From positions 2,311-36,433 of the forward strand of contig CADECM010000027.1 of assembly GCA_902825845.1 (NCBI GenBank): 34,123 bases of DNA, in the 5' to 3' direction. Below are positions 32,593 to 34,123 of this stretch, in pieces. Within the stretch, counting starts at the first letter, position 1; each line of letters starts with the position of its first letter. The notes beneath the pieces were generated by a model that worked only from the letters and a program-made list of their open reading frames with translations, made no database searches and was not told the origin of the DNA. Origin of the DNA: an uncultured beta proteobacterium (GTDB lineage Bacteria > Pseudomonadota > Gammaproteobacteria > Burkholderiales > SG8-41). Both the position numbers and the translations under genes were made by a program.

Positions 32593-33363
32593 ATGAGCTA
32601 TGAACACATCCTGGTAGATCACGAAGACGGTGTCGCCATCATCACCTTGAACCGGCCCGAGAAACTGAATGCGATGAACCGCAAGCTGGGCATTGAACTG
32701 CACGATGCCGTGAAAAAAGCGGAAGCCGACGACAGCATCGGGTGCCTGGTCATCACCGGTGCCGGCGAACGCGCGTTCACCGCCGGCGGCGATATCCACG
32801 AACAACTCGAGAACGATGCCAAATTCACCGACCAGCAGCTCGATGAAATGCGCGACAACAAGAATCGCTATGAAATTTCTGCGTGCGCAAAGCCAATCAT
32901 CGGCATGGTGAATGGCCTCGCCTACGGCGGTGGCGCAGTGCTGGTATCTTCGCTCGATATGCGCGTGGGTTGCGAGGGATCAAAGTTTCGCTTTCTCGCA
33001 GCCGCTTACGGCCGCATCAACAGTACATGGACCTTGCCAAACCAGGTGGGCTGGCCGATGGCCAAAGAGCTGTTGTTCACCGCACGCATCGTGGGCGCGG
33101 AGGAAGCCTATCGCATCGGCTTGTTAAATCACCTGGTACCGCGGGCGCAACTGCGCGCAAAAACGATGGAAATCGCCAAGATGATCGCCAGCAATCATCA
33201 CGGCGCGGTACAAGGCGTGAAGGCGCTGATGCTCAAGCAGATGGCGATGAACCTCGAAGCCCAGTTCGAAGCCGAACACGAGTACACCACGAACGTACTG
33301 CGTGGCGCCAAGGCCAAGGATGCGTTTCCCGAATTCATCGCGCGCAAGGGCCTCGCCAGCTAA
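32593..33363 (+). CDS. Enoyl-CoA hydratase/isomerase-fold protein
   Basis: A 256-residue crotonase-fold protein. It has GVAIITLNRPEKLNAMN, the first oxyanion-hole segment AFTAGGDI (residues 61-68), and the second, LAYGGGAVLVSS (109-120). The position of the first catalytic Glu of hydratases (rat ECH E144, in a P-E context) is Ala136 here in FRFLAAAYG, whereas E159 may match the second Glu (E164). It may therefore be an isomerase, hydrolase or other crotonase activity, not a plain hydratase. RBS GGAG; start ATG 32593. It follows a strong terminator and precedes the FKBP gene by 42 nt. Confidence 0.88.
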   Translation: MSYEHILVDHEDGVAIITLNRPEKLNAMNRKLGIELHDAVKKAEADDSIGCLVITGAGERAFTAGGDIHEQLENDAKFTDQQLDEMRDNKNRYEISACAKPIIGMVNGLAYGGGAVLVSSLDMRVGCEGSKFRFLAAAYGRINSTWTLPNQVGWPMAKELLFTARIVGAEEAYRIGLLNHLVPRAQLRAKTMEIAKMIASNHHGAVQGVKALMLKQMAMNLEAQFEAEHEYTTNVLRGAKAKDAFPEFIARKGLAS

Positions 33364-33405
33364 ATGGCCGACCTCTTGAACCAACTTACGGAAATCGTTG
33401 ACATC

Positions 33406-33864
33406 ATGCACAGACTGACTCGCGGCAAACATCTGTTGTTCAGAAGTTCCTTCGCAGCGTTACTTGTGGCAGGCGCCTCGCAGGTCATGGCACAGGACGC
33501 GGCCCTCACCGCCGCGGCCAAGGAGCCCGGCGCAAAAGTCACCGGCAGCGGTCTGGTGATACGCATGCTTAAGGAAGGCGCCGGCGCGCAGCCCACTGCG
33601 GCCTCTACGGTCAAAGTGCACTACAAGGGCACGTTTCCCAATGGCAAGGAGTTCGATAGCTCTTACAAACGCGGCGAGCCTATCGAATTTCCCCTTAACC
33701 GCGTCATAAAGTGCTGGACCGAAGGCGTGGGGCTAATGAAAACCGGCGGTTCAGCCAAGCTCACCTGCCCTTCAACCATTGCCTACGGCGAGCGTGGCGC
33801 CGGTGGCGTTATTCCACCGAATTCGACACTGGTGTTTGAAGTGGAACTTCTGGGCGTGCGCTGA
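33406..33864 (+). CDS. FKBP-type peptidyl-prolyl cis-trans isomerase
   Basis: A 152-residue exported PPIase. The ATG at 33406 gives a signal peptide (MHRLTRGKHLLFRSSFAALL, cleavage near VMA-Q); an upstream ATG at 33364, right after the previous stop, is possible but lacks a ribosome site. The FKBP fold is clear: TVKVHYKGTFPNGKEFDSSYKRGEP, then PLNRVIKCWTEGVGLMKTGG, and AYGERGAGGVIPPNSTLVFEVELLGV. Most of the proline-binding aromatic residues (Y, F, D, W) are kept. It would assist folding of exported proteins in the periplasm. The catabolic neighbours may be incidental. Confidence 0.93.
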   Translation: MHRLTRGKHLLFRSSFAALLVAGASQVMAQDAALTAAAKEPGAKVTGSGLVIRMLKEGAGAQPTAASTVKVHYKGTFPNGKEFDSSYKRGEPIEFPLNRVIKCWTEGVGLMKTGGSAKLTCPSTIAYGERGAGGVIPPNSTLVFEVELLGVR

Positions 33865-33876
33865 ACAAATAAGTTA

Positions 33877-33895
33877 TTTAAAATCAATAGGTTAT
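33877..33895 (+). repeat. AT-rich gene-end motif, copy E
   Basis: TTTAAAATCAATAGGTTAT, the copy used as consensus, on the plus strand 13 nt after the FKBP stop (33862-33864 region), in the same orientation as that gene. The flanking AAATAAGTTA extends the AT-rich stretch on the left. Confidence 0.6.
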
Positions 33896-34123
33896 GATTT
33901 TCAGCGTGCGCCCAGCGGAGTCGGCTGCGTAGGCCTGAACCAGGCAATACTTGAGCCGGTTTCGTCGTGGCACGCACGCCACAGGTGCACACGTGGTGCT
34001 TTTTGCGATGCTATCGGTAATCGATTGGCCACCGCAGGTAACGGTGGAATCCGCTAACCCTTGCGCGTATATTATTGCGACTGTCTTGCCGGGGCGCCTG
34101 GTTGGTGTCGGCGCCGATACGGG
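33896..34123. other. Right-edge region, no supportable complete gene
   Basis: After the motif copy the sequence returns to high G+C. An open frame runs off the right edge from an ATG at 34008 (39 codons; its end reads VLPGRLVGVGADT), which could be the start of a truncated gene, but it lacks a ribosome site. TATATT at 34067-34072 could be a -10 box for a gene beyond the window. Confidence 0.25.

Overview
The window looks like chromosomal DNA from a betaproteobacterium, probably Burkholderiales-like. The grounds are high G+C by eye, two orphan Bug/TctC-type solute-binding proteins, the queA-tgt-yajC-secD-secF order, a PEP-CTERM protein, and family-level resemblance of most proteins to betaproteobacterial ones. 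No phage, plasmid, insertion sequence, CRISPR array or rRNA gene was seen.

Layout. (1) 1-3099: a short ORF, a PEP-CTERM exported protein with palindromes upstream, then a leftward run with a secreted protein, a PilZ-type protein and a double YCII-domain protein. (2) 3100-8907: a lone biotinyl/lipoyl carrier, two Bug proteins, CreA, an SDR oxidoreductase, a DUF2130 coiled-coil protein and an ABM monooxygenase-like protein. (3) 8978-15095: tRNA-Leu(CAA) divergent from the compact queA / thioesterase / tgt / yajC / secD / secF block, which joins queuosine tRNA modification to the Sec accessory translocase. (4) 15310-18315: an unrecognised small protein, tRNA-Ala(CGC), a DUF35 plus thiolase-fold pair, and a cupin dioxygenase-like gene. 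(5) 18748-28446: a rightward glycan-type cluster, visibly less GC-rich, with long spacers. It holds a glucose-1-phosphate cytidylyltransferase-like enzyme, a sugar C-methyltransferase-like enzyme, an SDR epimerase/reductase, a PIG-L deacetylase, a GT2 glycosyltransferase, a DUF4910 protein, an internally duplicated cysteine-rich protein and a lipoprotein. (6) 28613-33864: a catabolic-looking set with a carboxymuconolactone decarboxylase-family protein, a ThDP enzyme, an amidohydrolase, an enoyl-CoA-hydratase-fold enzyme and an FKBP isomerase.

Most interesting signals. First, a 19-nt AT-rich motif (consensus TTTAAAATCAATAGGTTAT) recurs five times, with a weaker sixth copy. Four copies lie at or after gene 3' ends in the same orientation relative to the gene, and one is buried in secD as a rare-codon patch. 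Second, the protein at 26121-27182 has two copies of a Cys/His-containing domain and is preceded by a 23-bp, nearly perfect hairpin. Third, the sugar cluster has a nucleotidyltransferase, methyltransferase and epimerase but no recognisable 4,6-dehydratase. Fourth, two catabolic enzymes appear to lack the canonical catalytic residue of their fold. All calls come from reading the sequence by eye; no database search was run.
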